Below the pieces are notes generated by a model. It did no database searches, was not told where the DNA came from, and worked only from the letters and a program-made list of their open reading frames with translations. Below are positions 1-7,515 of a DNA stretch of 64,000 nucleotides, in pieces (the first letter of the stretch is position 1; every line of letters begins with the position of its first letter). The position numbers were made by a program, and so were the translations under genes. Origin of the DNA: VRUE01 sp963697695. Lineage in GTDB: Bacteria; Actinomycetota; Thermoleophilia; Solirubrobacterales; 70-9. Location: positions 1,364,001-1,428,000 of the forward strand of contig OY969094.1 of NCBI GenBank assembly GCA_963697695.1, given 5' to 3'.

Positions 1-662
1 TGCGCGAGTTCGTCGCCGACATGCCGGTGCGGGTCGGCCAGTACGAAGCGCTGCTCGACCGCAACGAGATCTTCCTCTCGCGGACCAAGGACGTGGGCAT
101 CGTCTCGCGCGAACGGCTGCTGGAGCTGGGCGTGACCGGGCCGCTGCTGCGGGCGGCCGGCGAGCCCTGGGACCTGCGCAAGACCTTCGACTACCTCGTC
201 TACCCGGAGTTCGACTTCAACGTGCCGGTCGGCACGGTCGGCGACAACTACGACCGCTACCGCGTTCGCCTCGCCGAGATGGTCGAGTCGGTGCGGATCA
301 TCGAGCAGGCGCTCGAAGGACTGCCGGAGGGCCCCTTCATCGCCGACGACCGCAAGTACGTGCTGCCGCCGCGCTCGGAGCTCTCGACCTCGATGGAGTC
401 GCTGATCCACCACTTCAAGCTGGTCACCGAGGGCTACCGGGTCGAGCCCGGCGAGATCTACTACGCGATCGAGTCGCCGCGCGGCGAGCTGGGCTGCTTC
501 GTCCTCGCCGATGGCTCCTCGAAGCCGGCCCGGGTCCACTTCCGCGACCCATCCTTCGTCAACCTGCAGGCCTTCAAAGACATGGCCGTCGGCAGCTACA
601 TCGCCGACATGATCGCCAGCCTCGGCATGCTGGACCCGATCCTCGGAGGTGTGGACCGGTGA
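1..662 (+). CDS. nuoD: NADH-quinone oxidoreductase subunit D, 3' part only
   Basis: This is the C-terminal part of the 49-kDa-type subunit of respiratory complex I, the peripheral-arm subunit that helps form the quinone site with NuoB and NuoH. The reading frame is open from the window edge (first full codon at base 3), so the true start lies upstream and the Met at base 21 is internal. The segment carries the family's C-terminal signature: GPLLRAAGEPWDLRK, then a run ending in YYAIESPRGELGCFVLADGS and a C-terminal RDPSFVNLQAF stretch. It is the first visible gene of the nuo operon and its TGA overlaps the GTG start of nuoE, which implies translational coupling. nuoA-C are presumably just outside the window. 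Confidence 0.96.
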   Translation, partial: REFVADMPVRVGQYEALLDRNEIFLSRTKDVGIVSRERLLELGVTGPLLRAAGEPWDLRKTFDYLVYPEFDFNVPVGTVGDNYDRYRVRLAEMVESVRIIEQALEGLPEGPFIADDRKYVLPPRSELSTSMESLIHHFKLVTEGYRVEPGEIYYAIESPRGELGCFVLADGSSKPARVHFRDPSFVNLQAFKDMAVGSYIADMIASLGMLDPILGGVDR

Positions 663-1285
663 GCCCAGTCGACGGTGCGGGGATCGTCAATCCCGACCTG
701 CCGGTGGATCGCGCCGTCACCGAGGGACGCGTCCCCGACCGGGCGCCGGAGGGGATCCCGGAGCTGCACGAAGTCGACTGCCCGGCCGAGCTGCGCGAGC
801 GGATCGAGCAGCTGATGTCGCGCTATCCCGACCGCAAATCGGCCTCGATCCCGGCGCTCTGGGCGGTGCAGCGGCTCTACGGCTGGTGCACGCCGGAGGG
901 GATCCGCCAGGCGGCGGCGGTGATGCGGGTGACGCCGGCCTACCTGGAGTCGGTCGCCAGCTTCTACGACCTGCTGCACACCGAGCCGGTCGGCACCCAC
1001 CAGGTCGCCGTCTGCACCAACATCAGCTGCTGGATGCGCGGCGGCGACGAGCTGCTCGATGCCTTCCGCGCCGCCGCCGAGGGGGACGATGACGTCTTCG
1101 TCACCGGCTTCGAGTGCCTCGGGGCCTGCGACATCGCGCCGATGGCCTCGATCGACGAGCGCTACTTCGGCCCGCTCGAGGCGGCAGAAGCGGCGACGGC
1201 GATCGAGCAGCTGCGCGGCGGCACCGAGGTGCTGCCCGAGAAGGCGCTGGAGAAGCGGCCGCTGCCGGGAGGGCCCGATGCCTGA
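659..1285 (+). CDS. nuoE: NADH-quinone oxidoreductase subunit E
   Basis: This is the 24-kDa-type subunit of the NADH dehydrogenase module of complex I; it carries a thioredoxin-like [2Fe-2S] cluster (N1a) in the cytoplasmic arm. The four ligands are visible as Cys119 and Cys124 (CTNISC) and Cys153 and Cys157 (ECLGAC), in the spacing usual for the family. The protein is 208 aa, with a N-terminal extension of roughly 35 residues rich in Pro, Asp and Arg before the conserved helical region. Translation starts at a GTG that overlaps the nuoD stop (GTGA), and the gene overlaps nuoF by 8 bases, so it is certainly cotranscribed with both. Confidence 0.96.
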   Translation: MSPVDGAGIVNPDLPVDRAVTEGRVPDRAPEGIPELHEVDCPAELRERIEQLMSRYPDRKSASIPALWAVQRLYGWCTPEGIRQAAAVMRVTPAYLESVASFYDLLHTEPVGTHQVAVCTNISCWMRGGDELLDAFRAAAEGDDDVFVTGFECLGACDIAPMASIDERYFGPLEAAEAATAIEQLRGGTEVLPEKALEKRPLPGGPDA

Positions 1286-2600
1286 GACGCGGCTGCTGCT
1301 GAAGAACGCCGAAGACCCGGCGCTGCGCACGCTCGCCGGCTACAAGGGCTACGGCGGCTACGCGACGCTGGAGAAGGCCTACCGCGAGATGGAGGCCGAC
1401 GAGGTGCTGAAGGAGCTCGAAGAGTCCGGCCTGCGCGGCCGCGGCGGCGCAGGCTTCTCGATGGGGAAAAAGGCTTCCTTCCTGCCGCGCGGGGACATGG
1501 ACAAGTACCTCTGCTGCAACGCTGATGAGTCCGAGCCGGGCGCCTTCAAGGACCGCGAGCTGATGCAGCGCAACCCGCACCAGTTGATCGAGGGGATCGC
1601 GATCGCCGCCCTCGCCGCCGGCGCCGGACACGCCTTCATCTTCATCCGCGGCGAGTACGACCTGCAGGCCGACATCCTCGACGCCGCCGTCGCCGAAGCG
1701 TACGAGGCGGGCTACCTCGGCAAGGACATCCTCGGCAGCCGCCGCGGCCTCGAGCTGATCGTCCACCGCGGCGCCGGCGCCTACATCTGCGGCGAGGAGA
1801 CGGCGCTGCTCGACGCGCTCGAGGGCAAGCGGGGCAACCCGCGGCTGAAGCCGCCCTTCCCCGCCGTCCAGGGGCTCTACGGCGGGCCGACGCTGATCAA
1901 CAACGTCGAGACGCTCTCCAACGTGCCGCGGATAGTCGCCCACGGTGCCGAGTGGTTCAAGGGCTTCGGAACCGAGCAGTCGCCGGGAACCAAGGTCGTC
2001 TCGGTCTCGGGCTGCGTGCGGCGGCCCGGCAACTACGAGGTCGAGCTGGGGGTGCCGACGCGGGAGCTGATCTATGACCTCGCCGGCGGCCCGCTGGAGG
2101 GACGCGAGGTGAAGGCCTTCTACCCCGGTGGCTCCTCCTCCCCGGTCCTCACCGCCGAGGGCCTCGACCTTCCCTACTCCTTCGAGGCGATGGCGGAGGC
2201 CGGCTCGATGCTCGGCTCGGGATCGATCATCGTCGCCGACGACCGTGTCTCGATCCCGCACATGGCGCTGCGCACGGCGCGCTTCTACCATCACGAGTCC
2301 TGCGGCAAGTGCACTCCCTGCCGCGAGGGGACCAACTGGACGGTGAAGATGCTGGAACGGGTCGTCCGCGGCGAGGCGACGCCGATGGACCTCGACATCG
2401 TCGCCTCGGTCCAGGAAAACATCATCGGCCACTGCCTCTGCGTGCTCGGCGACTCGATGGCGATGCCGGTGGGGGCGATGGTGAGGAAGTTCAGGGACGA
2501 GTTCGAGCAGGTGATGGCCGAAGCCGGGCCCCAGCTGGACGACGCGAGCCGGATCAGCGTCGTGCAGGGCACGCCCCAGACCCTGGGAGCGGCGACGTGA
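1278..2600 (+). CDS. nuoF: NADH-quinone oxidoreductase subunit F
   Basis: This is the 51-kDa-type subunit of complex I; it binds NADH and FMN and carries a [4Fe-4S] cluster, so electrons enter the complex here. The 440-aa product has the glycine-rich nucleotide-binding segment GLRGRGGAGFSMG near residue 50, the GAYICGEETALLDALEG block typical of the flavin domain, and the C-terminal cluster ligands CGKCTPC (Cys342, 345, 348) with the last ligand in HCLC near residue 386. I chose the ATG at 1278 because the protein family begins at about this point and because it overlaps the nuoE stop by 8 bases; the frame stays open upstream but that part is antisense-like low-complexity sequence. Confidence 0.96.
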   Translation: MPETRLLLKNAEDPALRTLAGYKGYGGYATLEKAYREMEADEVLKELEESGLRGRGGAGFSMGKKASFLPRGDMDKYLCCNADESEPGAFKDRELMQRNPHQLIEGIAIAALAAGAGHAFIFIRGEYDLQADILDAAVAEAYEAGYLGKDILGSRRGLELIVHRGAGAYICGEETALLDALEGKRGNPRLKPPFPAVQGLYGGPTLINNVETLSNVPRIVAHGAEWFKGFGTEQSPGTKVVSVSGCVRRPGNYEVELGVPTRELIYDLAGGPLEGREVKAFYPGGSSSPVLTAEGLDLPYSFEAMAEAGSMLGSGSIIVADDRVSIPHMALRTARFYHHESCGKCTPCREGTNWTVKMLERVVRGEATPMDLDIVASVQENIIGHCLCVLGDSMAMPVGAMVRKFRDEFEQVMAEAGPQLDDASRISVVQGTPQTLGAAT

Positions 2601-5077
2601 GCGGCAAACAGATCACGCTGATCGTCGACGGCCGCGAGGTGAGCGCGACCGAGGGCGAGATGCTGCACGACGCGGCCAAGCGAGGCGACGTCGAGATCCC
2701 GGTCTTCTGTTACGAGCCGAAGCTGGGCGAGCCAGTCGGCGCCTGCCGCATGTGCCTGGTCGAGATCGAGGGGATCCCGAAGCTGCAGACCTCCTGCTCG
2801 ACCCCGGTCCGCGACGGCATGGTCGTCCACACCCGAACCGACCAAGTGAAACACGCGCAGAGCGCCGTGGTCGAGTTCCTGCTCGTCAACCACCCGCTCG
2901 ACTGCCCGGTCTGCGACAAGGGCGGCGAGTGCCCGCTGCAGGACATCTCGATGGGCTGGGGCCCCGGCAAGAGCCGGATGACGGATCAGAAGCGCCACTT
3001 CCAGAAGCCGGTCGAGCTCTCGCCGCTGATCGCGATCGACCGCGAGCGCTGCATCCTCTGCTACCGCTGCGTGCGCTTCAGCCAGGAGGTCGCTGAGGAC
3101 GAGCAGCTGCAGCTGCTGGACCGCGGCGACCGCACCTTCGTCGGCACCTTCGACGACCGCCCCTATGTCGCCCCCTTCCACGGCAACATCACCGACCTCT
3201 GCCCGGTCGGGGCGCTGACCAACTACACCTACCGCTTCCGCGCCCGGCCCTGGGACATCGAGCAGGCGGGGTCGGTCTGCACGCTCTGCCCGAGCCAGTG
3301 CAACGTCAGCTTCACCGTGCGCGACGAGCAGGTGAAGCGCGTGATCGCCCGCGACAACCCCGACGTCGACGACGGCTGGCTCTGCGACCGCGGCCGCTAC
3401 GGCTTCGAGATGTTCGGCGCCGAGGAGCGCGTGCGCGGCCCGCGCCTGCGCGGTGGCGACGAGACGAGCTGGGAGGAGGCGATCGCCAAGGCGGCCGCGG
3501 CCCTGCAAGCCGGCGGCAGCCAGAGCGCCGCGATCGTCGGCGACGCTTCCAACGAGGAGGGCTACCTGGTCCAGCGCATCCTGCGCGAGGCGCTGGGCTC
3601 GCCGCACGTCGACTCCCGCACCTCGCGCGGTCCGGCCCGCGAGACGCTGGTCCGCCTCGCCCAGCCGCAGATCTCGGCCAAGGTCCGCGACATCGACGAG
3701 GCCGACGTGGTCCTCGTCGTCGGCACCGACCCTCTGCACAGCAGCCCGATCCTCGACCTGCGCATCCGCAAGGCGATCCGCCGCAACGGCGCCAGGCTCG
3801 CCGTGGCAACGGAGCAGCCGACGGCGCTCGACGGCGGCGCAGCAGCGGTTGCGCGCTATGCACCGGGCGGCGCCACGGCCTTCCTCACGGACCTAACCGC
3901 CACTCTCGGTGCCGATGGGCCTGAAAGTGGAGATATGGGTCGCTCTGAGGCCCATCGGCAGCAAGAGGTTGCGGAGGTGCTGCGTGGCGCAGAGCGCGTG
4001 GTGGTCGTCTGGGGCGACCGCATCGCCCGCGAGGGCGAGGGCGCCACCCAGGCGCTCCTGGACGTGGCCGCCGCCCTGAACCTGGCCGGCAAGGACGGCT
4101 CTGGCCTACTGGAGATTCCCGAGCTGACCAACGCCCGCGGCCTGCGCGAGGCCGGCTGCCTTCCAGACGCGGGACCCGGTCTCACCGAAACGATTCCCGG
4201 CAAGAGCACCGAGGAGATCCGCGCCGCCCTCGAGTCGGGCGAGCTGAAGACCCTCCTCCTCTTCGGCGTCGACCCACTGCGCGACTTCCCAGACACCGAA
4301 AGCTGGAAACGAGCCCTGGCGGCAGCCGATCACATCGTCGCCTTCTCGACCTTCGACAACGCCACAACCGCAATGGCGGACGTCGTTTTCCCACTCGAGA
4401 CCCACGCCGAGAAGGACGGCACCGTCACCCACCCCGACGGCCGCCTCCAGCGAGTCCGCCCCAGCGCTTCCCGCCCCGGCGATATCCGTCCCAACTGGGG
4501 CATCCTCGCCGAGCTCTCTCTCGCCCTCGGCCACGACACGGGAATCGTCTCCCAGCCCACAGCCTTCGCCGCCCTGGCCAGCGAGGTCCCCTTCTACGCA
4601 GCCATCGCCGACTCCGACATCGGAGGTCGCGGCATCCGCTGGCAAGACACCGCGGCAGCAAACTCATACCCACCGGCCGGCGCAGAGCCGTCCCTGGGAG
4701 GGGCGAGTGCGCCTGGGTCGCCGGACACTCAGCGCGAAAGCGCGTCCGCCGACCCAGGCGCACTCGCCCTATCCACTTACCGAGACCTCTGGACCGGCCC
4801 GATCACAGAGCTGAACCCGCCGCTCCGCTTCTTGGCCCCCCAGCAACGTGTCGAGCTGTCAATCGCCGACGCCGAGCGCCTCAGCCTGAAGAGCGGCGAC
4901 GAGGTCAGCGTCGCCCAGAACGGCACCAGCATCCGCGCTCGGGCATCGATCAAGGAGCGGGTTCCCGAGGGCACCTGCTTCCTGATCGAGGGAGTCGCCG
5001 ACGGCAACGCCAACGCCCTGCTCAACGGCAGCCCGGTCTCGGTCCAGATCCGGAAGCTCAGCGAGGTCACCGCCTGA
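2597..5077 (+). CDS. nuoG: NADH-quinone oxidoreductase subunit G
   Basis: This is the large iron-sulfur subunit of the complex I peripheral arm, passing electrons along a chain of clusters. The 826-aa product starts at a GTG overlapping the nuoF stop. It has an N-terminal ferredoxin domain ([2Fe-2S] ligands Cys38, Cys50, Cys53, Cys67), a HPLDCPVCDKGGECPLQD segment with the characteristic His ligand, a RCILCYRC cluster motif, DLCPVGAL, and SVCTLCPSQC at the start of the molybdopterin-oxidoreductase-like domain; the C-terminus (LSLKSGDEVSV) resembles a MopB barrel. Odd: two strong palindromes lie in frame inside the gene (residues about 438-455 and 702-725), coding for low-complexity loops that interrupt the domain. 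Confidence 0.95.
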   Translation: MSGKQITLIVDGREVSATEGEMLHDAAKRGDVEIPVFCYEPKLGEPVGACRMCLVEIEGIPKLQTSCSTPVRDGMVVHTRTDQVKHAQSAVVEFLLVNHPLDCPVCDKGGECPLQDISMGWGPGKSRMTDQKRHFQKPVELSPLIAIDRERCILCYRCVRFSQEVAEDEQLQLLDRGDRTFVGTFDDRPYVAPFHGNITDLCPVGALTNYTYRFRARPWDIEQAGSVCTLCPSQCNVSFTVRDEQVKRVIARDNPDVDDGWLCDRGRYGFEMFGAEERVRGPRLRGGDETSWEEAIAKAAAALQAGGSQSAAIVGDASNEEGYLVQRILREALGSPHVDSRTSRGPARETLVRLAQPQISAKVRDIDEADVVLVVGTDPLHSSPILDLRIRKAIRRNGARLAVATEQPTALDGGAAAVARYAPGGATAFLTDLTATLGADGPESGDMGRSEAHRQQEVAEVLRGAERVVVVWGDRIAREGEGATQALLDVAAALNLAGKDGSGLLEIPELTNARGLREAGCLPDAGPGLTETIPGKSTEEIRAALESGELKTLLLFGVDPLRDFPDTESWKRALAAADHIVAFSTFDNATTAMADVVFPLETHAEKDGTVTHPDGRLQRVRPSASRPGDIRPNWGILAELSLALGHDTGIVSQPTAFAALASEVPFYAAIADSDIGGRGIRWQDTAAANSYPPAGAEPSLGGASAPGSPDTQRESASADPGALALSTYRDLWTGPITELNPPLRFLAPQQRVELSIADAERLSLKSGDEVSVAQNGTSIRARASIKERVPEGTCFLIEGVADGNANALLNGSPVSVQIRKLSEVTA
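3910..3960 (+). repeat. In-frame palindrome inside nuoG (orphan type)
   Basis: A 13-bp perfect inverted repeat (3910-3922 with 3948-3960) encloses a 25-nt loop. It is translated in the nuoG frame into a short polar stretch (around GPESGDMGRSEA). It looks like the other palindromes of this window in size and placement, but I found no second copy of its loop sequence here, so I leave it unassigned to a family. Its presence in a well-conserved enzyme gene suggests insertion into a surface loop. Confidence 0.6.
4701..4769 (+). repeat. Family E palindrome inside nuoG
   Basis: A perfect 20-bp inverted repeat (4701-4720 with 4750-4769) surrounds a 29-nt core that is itself structured: CGGAC pairs with GTCCG, a 5-nt ACTCA bulge follows on one side, then GCGC, a GAAA loop, and GCGC. 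The same core occurs in nuoJ at 7143-7172 with different arms. It is read in frame as a Ser/Ala/Pro-rich insert at about residues 702-725 of NuoG. The arms of the two copies are unrelated, although each pairs perfectly with its partner. Confidence 0.8.
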
Positions 5078-6075
5078 TGCTGCCGATCGCCGACACCAGC
5101 TATGTCGAAGCGACCTGGATCATGATCGTCAAGAGCCTGGTCATCTTCGCCGTGATCTTCGGCATCCTGCCGCTGCTGACGGTGCTGGAGCGCAAGCTGA
5201 TCGGCCGCTTCCAGCACCGCTACGGACCGAACCGGGTCGGTCCCTTCGGCATCCTGCAGCCGCTTGCCGACGTCGGCAAGCTGCTCAGCAAGGAGGCCTT
5301 CCGCCCGGCCAACGCGATCCCGACCCTGTTCATCCTCGGGCCCCTGCTGCCGGTCCTCTCTGGCGTGCTGGCCCTGGCGATCATCCCCTGGGGGGACATC
5401 CAGGACGGCGTCGGCCTCTACGGGATCGACGTGCCGATCGGCATCCTCTACTTCTTCGCCGTCGGCTCGATCGCTTTCTACGGCCTCGTCCTCGGCGGCT
5501 GGGCCTCGGGCTCGAAGTACAGCTTCCTCGGCGCGATGCGCTCCGCCGCCCAGCTGATCTCCTACGAGGTGGCGATGGGCCTGGCCCTGCTCGGCGTGAT
5601 CATGATGGGCGGCTCGCTCTCGCTGGTCGACATCGTCCACGCCCAGGGCGAGATGTGGTTCATCCTGCCCCAGTTCGTCGGCTTCCTGATCTTCATGCTG
5701 GCCGGCTTCGCGGAGAGCAACCGCGCCCCCTTCGACCTGGTCGAGGCCGACGCCGAACTCGTCCAGGGCTTCATGACCGAGTACGGCGGCATGCGCTTCG
5801 GCAGCTTCCTCCTGGTCGAGTACATGGAGATCCTCGTCGTCTCCGGGATCGCCGCGGCGATGTTCCTCGGCGGCTGGATGGGGCCGGGCCCGAGCTTCCT
5901 CGACCCGGTTTGGATGCTGGCGAAGATGCTCGGCCTGGTGCTGATCTTCATCTGGGTGCGGGCGACGCTGCCGCGCCTTCGCTACGACCAGCTGATGAGC
6001 CTCGGCTGGAAGATCCTGCTGCCGCTGGCGACGCTGAACGTCCTCGTCACGGCGGTCCTGGTGGTGGTGACATGA
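5077..6075 (+). CDS. nuoH: NADH-quinone oxidoreductase subunit H
   Basis: This is the membrane subunit that joins the peripheral and membrane arms of complex I and forms much of the quinone channel. The 332-aa product is strongly hydrophobic with about eight or nine membrane segments. The conserved cytoplasmic loops are present: the ERKLIGRFQHRYGPNRVGP block near the N-terminus and AESNRAPFDLVEADAELV in the middle, the latter holding the acidic residues implicated in coupling. The ATG shares one base with the nuoG stop (TGATG). Length and motifs are normal for the family. Confidence 0.96.
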   Translation: MLPIADTSYVEATWIMIVKSLVIFAVIFGILPLLTVLERKLIGRFQHRYGPNRVGPFGILQPLADVGKLLSKEAFRPANAIPTLFILGPLLPVLSGVLALAIIPWGDIQDGVGLYGIDVPIGILYFFAVGSIAFYGLVLGGWASGSKYSFLGAMRSAAQLISYEVAMGLALLGVIMMGGSLSLVDIVHAQGEMWFILPQFVGFLIFMLAGFAESNRAPFDLVEADAELVQGFMTEYGGMRFGSFLLVEYMEILVVSGIAAAMFLGGWMGPGPSFLDPVWMLAKMLGLVLIFIWVRATLPRLRYDQLMSLGWKILLPLATLNVLVTAVLVVVT

Positions 6076-6614
6076 GCGAGTTCCCCTACCTGAAGGACCA
6101 GGACGTGATCGAGGTCCAGCGCGGGCCCGACCCCGGCGGCGTCGGCGGCGCCTACCGCGCCTTCGGCGAGACCCTGCGTGGCCTGAAGACGACGATGGCG
6201 CGGCTGATCGAGGGCCCGCTGACGATCCAGTACCCGGAGGAGAAGACTCCCGTCTACCCGCGCTTTCGCGGCCGCCACAAGCTGCACAAATTCGAGGACA
6301 CCGGCCTGGAGAAGTGCGTGGGCTGCTCGCTCTGCGCCGCCGCCTGCCCGGCCGACTGCATCCGCGTCGTCGCCGCCGAGAACATCCCCGGCGACAGGGT
6401 CTCGGCCGGAGAGCGCTACGCCGCGGTCTATGAGATCAACCTCTCGCGCTGCATCTTCTGCGGCTATTGCGAGATCGCCTGCCCCTTCGACGCGATCACG
6501 ATGGGGCACGACTATGAGATGGCCGACTACGACCGGGCGGACCTGATCTTCACCAAGGAGATGCTGCTCGCCGAGCCGATCGAGCGCACGCCGCTACGGG
6601 CGGAGGGCGAGTAG
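6072..6614 (+). CDS. nuoI: NADH-quinone oxidoreductase subunit I
   Basis: This is the 23-kDa ferredoxin-type subunit of complex I that carries clusters N6a and N6b and delivers electrons towards NuoB. The 180-aa product has two classical [4Fe-4S] motifs, CVGCSLCAAACP (around residue 83) and CIFCGYCEIACP (around residue 127). The preceding amphipathic segment (TLRGLKTTMARLIEGPLTIQYP) is typical. The chosen ATG at 6072 overlaps the nuoH stop as ATGA; sequence upstream in the same frame belongs to the nuoH coding region. Confidence 0.96.
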   Translation: MSEFPYLKDQDVIEVQRGPDPGGVGGAYRAFGETLRGLKTTMARLIEGPLTIQYPEEKTPVYPRFRGRHKLHKFEDTGLEKCVGCSLCAAACPADCIRVVAAENIPGDRVSAGERYAAVYEINLSRCIFCGYCEIACPFDAITMGHDYEMADYDRADLIFTKEMLLAEPIERTPLRAEGE

Positions 6615-7219
6615 TGGAAGAGGTCCTCTTCTTCCTCGCCGCCTTCGGCGCCCTCGGTGGCGCGGTCGGGGTGGTGGCGATGCGCAACCCGCTCTACAGC
6701 GTGCTGGCGCTGATCGTCCACCTCTTCTCGCTCGCCGTCCTCTTCCTGCTGCTCAGCGCGGCCTTCATCGCCGCCGCCCAGGTCGTCGTCTACGCCGGTG
6801 CGGTGATGGTCCTCTACGTCTTCGTCGTCGCCTACGTCGGCGGCGACCAAGAGTCGGCCTGGGAGCCGATCCCGGGCCAGCGCCTGCTCGCGCCGCTGCT
6901 TGGAGCCGCCCTCTTCATCGAGCTCTCGATCGCCGTCCTCGGCTCCTCCCTGCTCGCCCTCGGCACCGAGGGTCCCGAGGTCAAGATCGGCTTCGGCGAC
7001 CCCGCCGAGATCGGCCGTCTGCTCCTGGAACGATTCCTGGTCGCCTTCGAGGCCTCCTCCATCCTGCTTCTCCTTGCAGCGGTGGGCGCTGTGGTTCTTG
7101 CGGGTCGCCGCGGCTCGTCAGACGGGGTCGCCGGTTCCTCCGCCGAACACTCAGCGCCGAAGGCGCGTTCGGAGGAGGTTCCGGCGACCCCGTCCGCATC
7201 TCCCGGAGCACCCGTATGA
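6614..7219 (+). CDS. nuoJ: NADH-quinone oxidoreductase subunit J
   Basis: This is a small membrane subunit of the complex I membrane arm. The GTG start shares its first base with the last base of the nuoI stop. Five hydrophobic segments fit the family, including the conserved region around QVVVYAGAVMVLYVFV that contains the pi-bulge helix important for coupling. The 201-aa protein carries a hydrophilic C-terminal tail of about 35 residues. Most of this tail (residues about 170-194) is encoded by a family E palindrome, so the tail probably arose by insertion near the end of the gene rather than by selection for a functional domain. Confidence 0.94.
   Translation: MEEVLFFLAAFGALGGAVGVVAMRNPLYSVLALIVHLFSLAVLFLLLSAAFIAAAQVVVYAGAVMVLYVFVVAYVGGDQESAWEPIPGQRLLAPLLGAALFIELSIAVLGSSLLALGTEGPEVKIGFGDPAEIGRLLLERFLVAFEASSILLLLAAVGAVVLAGRRGSSDGVAGSSAEHSAPKARSEEVPATPSASPGAPV
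7121..7194 (+). repeat. Family E palindrome at the 3' end of nuoJ
   Basis: The outer arms GACGGGGTCGCCGG (7121-7134) and its complement (7181-7194) pair perfectly over 14 bp; an inner CCTCCG/CGGAGG stem follows. The core matches the nuoG copy: CGAAC/GTTCG stem, ACTCA bulge, GCGCC/GGCGC stem and a GAA loop. Relative to nuoG, one base pair of the first core stem has changed on both sides (G-C to A-T), which keeps pairing. The shared ACTCA is read as T-Q in NuoG but as H-S in NuoJ, so conservation is at the nucleic-acid level. Confidence 0.8.
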
Positions 7220-7515
7220 ACATCGAGTGGTACATCGTCCTCTCTTCCCTGCTCTTCGCAGTCGGGGCGATGGGAATCCTGATCAGGCGCAGCCCGATCG
7301 TGATCCTGCTCTGCCTCGAGCTGATGCTCAACGCCGGCAACCTGGCCCTGGTCGCCTTCAGCCGCATGGTCGGCAACCAGGAGGGTCAGATCTTCGCCCT
7401 GATCGTGATGGTCGTCGCCGCCTGCGAGGTCGTCGTCGGCCTCGGCCTGATCGTCGCGATCTTCCGCCGCAAGCTGCCCCTCGACGTCGATGAGCTGCGG
7501 GAGCTGCGCGGATGA
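7216..7515 (+). CDS. nuoK: NADH-quinone oxidoreductase subunit K
   Basis: This is the smallest antiporter-like membrane subunit of complex I (MrpC-like), 99 aa with three membrane segments. The conserved glutamates of the second and third helices are visible in LLCLELMLNAGNLALV and MVVAACEVVVGLGLIV. The start ATG overlaps the nuoJ stop as ATGA and the stop overlaps the nuoL start in the same way. Confidence 0.95.
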   Translation: MNIEWYIVLSSLLFAVGAMGILIRRSPIVILLCLELMLNAGNLALVAFSRMVGNQEGQIFALIVMVVAACEVVVGLGLIVAIFRRKLPLDVDELRELRG

